Shown here in pieces: positions 15,287 through 17,172 of a DNA stretch of 17,172 bases (position 1 is its first letter; each line of letters begins with the position of its first letter). The notes under the pieces are model-generated. The model worked only from the letters and a program-made list of their open reading frames with translations. It did no database searches and was not told the origin of the DNA. The stretch is from CBDUQP01 sp965369385. Lineage in GTDB: Bacteria > Planctomycetota > Phycisphaerae > SM23-33. Made by a program: the position numbers and the translations under genes. Location: assembly GCA_965369385.1 (NCBI GenBank), contig CBDUQP010000080.1, positions 1 to 17,172 on the forward strand. The letters are read 5' to 3'.

Positions 15287-16906
15287 TTACAGAATCTCGC
15301 CGGCCCTGGTATCGTCCTTGCGAATCGCGGGCAAAGTGATTGTAAACGTAGTTCCCTCGCCCACCTTGGAATCCAGCTCAAGAGTGCCCTGGTGTTCCTT
15401 GATAACCTTCTTCGCCACAGCCAGCCCCAGGCCAGTGCCCTTCTGCCCCTTGGATGAGAAGAACGGCGTGAAGATGGTTTCCATCTGGTCGGCTTCGATA
15501 CCGTGCCCGTTGTCAATTACCTTGAGAATCACATTGCGGTGCAGCGAATCGTAACGGCTTGTCAGTGTGATAATTCCCTCATTGTCTTCGACTGCATCTA
15601 CAGCGTTTGTTACCAAGTTCAGCAATGTCTGCTGCAGGCCGGTTGCGTCGGCTGGGATTTCGGGAATATCATCCAGGTCGGCCACGATCGCCACACCCCG
15701 CTCGTCGCCCTGATGCGAAACCAGTTCCTTACAATCGGTTATAATATCGTTCAGTTGGACCTTCTCAAGCAGGGGCTCGCGATCCTTGGAGAACGCGAGC
15801 ATGTTCAGGATAAGCCTATTGATCCTGTCAATATTCCGTTCCACAATCGGCCACGCCTGGCGCGCCCGGCCGAGATTCTCAGCCTCGATGCCCATTTTCA
15901 CTACATCGATACCACCGTGAAGTGCCTGCAGAATGTTCTTTATATGGTGCGATAGATACGCAACGGTCTCGCCGACGGCAGCAAGCCGCTCAGACTGCAC
16001 TGTCGCCTGGTACAATCTTGCGTTTTCGATTTGCAGACCGGTCTGGTATCCAATCGCAGTCAGGATACGAAGCTCTTCGGTGGAATACGTATGCTCCGAA
16101 ACGCCGCAGTCCACGTGAATCACACCCAGAACCTTGTCGCGTCCCATAATCGGAACACAAATGGCCGACCGAATCCCAAAGTTCTGCACGCTATGGCCGG
16201 CGGCAAAACGCTTGTCGCCCATGGCATTTGCACAAAGGACACCATGAGCTTTGGAAATAACCTCGTCGATAATCGTACGAGATATTGGCGGGTCACCCTC
16301 GACAACATCGTTGCGATACTTCGTAGTCTTTATTTTCAGCTCGCCATCTTCCTCAAGCATCGCGAAACCACGATCGGCATCAAGGAGTTCAAATATCTTG
16401 TCCAGTGTATGGGCAAGAAGCTGATCCTCGCTCAGGATGCTGGATGCCTCGGAGATGAGATTATACAGAAGGCGCAGGTTATCTATCGCACGGGCACCGG
16501 CTTCGGGGGTGGGAATGATAACGGAATCTTCATTACTCGGGACGGTGGCAACGATGGCCGCGTCAACCAGCAATCCGTTCTCGTCAATGTCAACTCCGCC
16601 ACCGCGAGGCATGCGTTTGGTATCGCCGCGAAACACGAGCAATGTTGAACCGCAACGAATCTGATCGCCACGTTTCACCCGGGTCGGTTGGGATATCTTG
16701 ACGCCATTAAGGAGCGTACCGTTGGCTGAACCATGCTCGGTGAGGATCCACGAACCGTCTTGCTGATGCATCGACGCATGCGTGCGAGATACTGTCTCGT
16801 CGGAGAGTTCCACGGTACGGCTCTGCCGTCCGATAATGCTCTCGTCCCCAGCGAGTTCAAACGTACGGCCCTTGTCTGGACCCTGAATGACCTGAATAGA
16901 TGCCAC
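15287..16906 (-). CDS. FHA-GAF sensor histidine kinase
   Basis: A 539-residue soluble kinase with no membrane segment. An FHA phosphothreonine-binding domain covers about 1-95 (IIGRQ, then SRTHA at 40-44, GSANGTLLNG at 59-68). A GAF domain lies at about 145-298 (LLDADRGFAML, IRSAICVPIM, LGVIHVD). The dimerisation helix carries the H box LSHHIKNIL with H320 as the likely phosphorylated His. The HATPase region has the N box LLNLVTNAVDAV (428-439), the G1 box DNGHGI (465-470), FTPFFSSKGQKG, and TGLGLAVAKK (491-500). All catalytic boxes look intact. The FHA domain suggests that it reads Ser/Thr phosphorylation, linking two signalling systems. No response regulator is adjacent, so the partner is unknown. 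The GTG start is the only one that keeps the FHA domain whole; the ribosome site is weak. Confidence 0.9.
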   Translation of the reverse strand: MASIQVIQGPDKGRTFELAGDESIIGRQSRTVELSDETVSRTHASMHQQDGSWILTEHGSANGTLLNGVKISQPTRVKRGDQIRCGSTLLVFRGDTKRMPRGGGVDIDENGLLVDAAIVATVPSNEDSVIIPTPEAGARAIDNLRLLYNLISEASSILSEDQLLAHTLDKIFELLDADRGFAMLEEDGELKIKTTKYRNDVVEGDPPISRTIIDEVISKAHGVLCANAMGDKRFAAGHSVQNFGIRSAICVPIMGRDKVLGVIHVDCGVSEHTYSTEELRILTAIGYQTGLQIENARLYQATVQSERLAAVGETVAYLSHHIKNILQALHGGIDVVKMGIEAENLGRARQAWPIVERNIDRINRLILNMLAFSKDREPLLEKVQLNDIITDCKELVSHQGDERGVAIVADLDDIPEIPADATGLQQTLLNLVTNAVDAVEDNEGIITLTSRYDSLHRNVILKVIDNGHGIEADQMETIFTPFFSSKGQKGTGLGLAVAKKVIKEHQGTLELDSKVGEGTTFTITLPAIRKDDTRAGEIL

Positions 16907-17117
16907 TACACTTCTAACCTCGTCCGACTAATAGAAACCGGGCGTCCAAAAGGCAAACCTGACGGCGTACACAAGCCAAATTCACCCACACGCCCTGACG
17001 CAAAACACAGCTTGAATTGTTAGTATTTACATAAGGCACACTTACGACTTTGCCCTGCTAATAATAACCCAATTATAACATAACTTCATACTATTGATAC
17101 GGGCCGCCCGTGTCAAC
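16907..17117 (-). promoter_or_regulatory. AT-rich region upstream of the kinase gene with a TATAAT box
   Basis: Read on the minus strand, TATAAT lies at 17072-17077 without a good -35 partner. It would give a leader of about 160 bases. No gene is seen here. The 42-base palindrome borders the region on its far side. Confidence 0.35.
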
Positions 17118-17159
17118 GTGTACGAGAATTCTTTCTGGCAGGAAAGAATTCTCGTACAC
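17118..17159 (+). repeat. 42-base perfect palindromic repeat, copy 2
   Basis: GTGTACGAGAATTCTTTC (17118-17135), loop TGGCAG, GAAAGAATTCTCGTACAC (17142-17159); all 18 arm positions pair. It matches the inverted copy at 10967-11008 apart from two substitutions, both in one arm. Both copies have the same orientation relative to the gene that starts beyond them (GT2 and the kinase). What lies past the window edge is unknown. Confidence 0.88.
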
Positions 17160-17172
17160 AGAGCAGGTGAGT

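Overview
The window is about 17.2 kb of moderately GC-rich bacterial chromosome (roughly 54% by eye). I read it as a diderm bacterium, most likely Planctomycetota (Phycisphaerae-like). The clues are an LptD-type outer-membrane assembly protein, a secreted papain-like protease with a PEP-CTERM tail, an FHA-GAF histidine kinase, and scattered GGGGAC palindromes of a kind I associate with planctomycete genomes. No rRNA or tRNA gene is present, so this placement is an inference. No insertion sequence, integrase, phage gene or CRISPR array was found.

Layout, left to right. Bases 2-2732 (+) hold the 3' part of rarA (replication/recombination AAA+ ATPase), 5-formyltetrahydrofolate cyclo-ligase behind a structured leader, and a LysM/YkuD L,D-transpeptidase 19 bases further on. 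Bases 2749-3107 hold four GGGGAC hairpin repeats in the convergent gap before a minus-strand PEP-CTERM papain-like protease (3132-4013). Bases 4355-7312 (-) encode a 985-residue LptD-like protein with a clear promoter and terminator. The 575-base spacer behind it contains, on the opposite strand, what looks like an unannotated small RNA: two hairpins with the identical loop CTCCCTCC, the second followed by a T tract, downstream of a TATAAT box. Bases 7888-8856 (-) encode glutamyl-Q tRNA(Asp) synthetase.

Divergent from that are a 635-residue ArnT/PMT-like membrane glycosyltransferase and a polyprenyl-phosphate-sugar synthase (GT2, DPM1/ArnC-like). The second probably makes the lipid-linked sugar donor that the first uses. 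Then come gyrA (12355-15135, +), a strong bidirectional terminator, and a convergent FHA-GAF-histidine kinase (15287-16906, -). A 42-base perfect palindrome ends the window at 17118-17159. An inverted, slightly diverged copy lies at 10967-11008 in front of the GT2 gene.

Most of the genes are housekeeping or envelope functions: cell-wall crosslinking (L,D-transpeptidase), outer-membrane assembly (LptD) and lipid-linked glycosylation (GT2 plus ArnT-like). The least explained parts are noncoding: the twin-loop RNA, the three-segment leader of the folate gene, the paired 42-base palindromes and the GGGGAC hairpin block.
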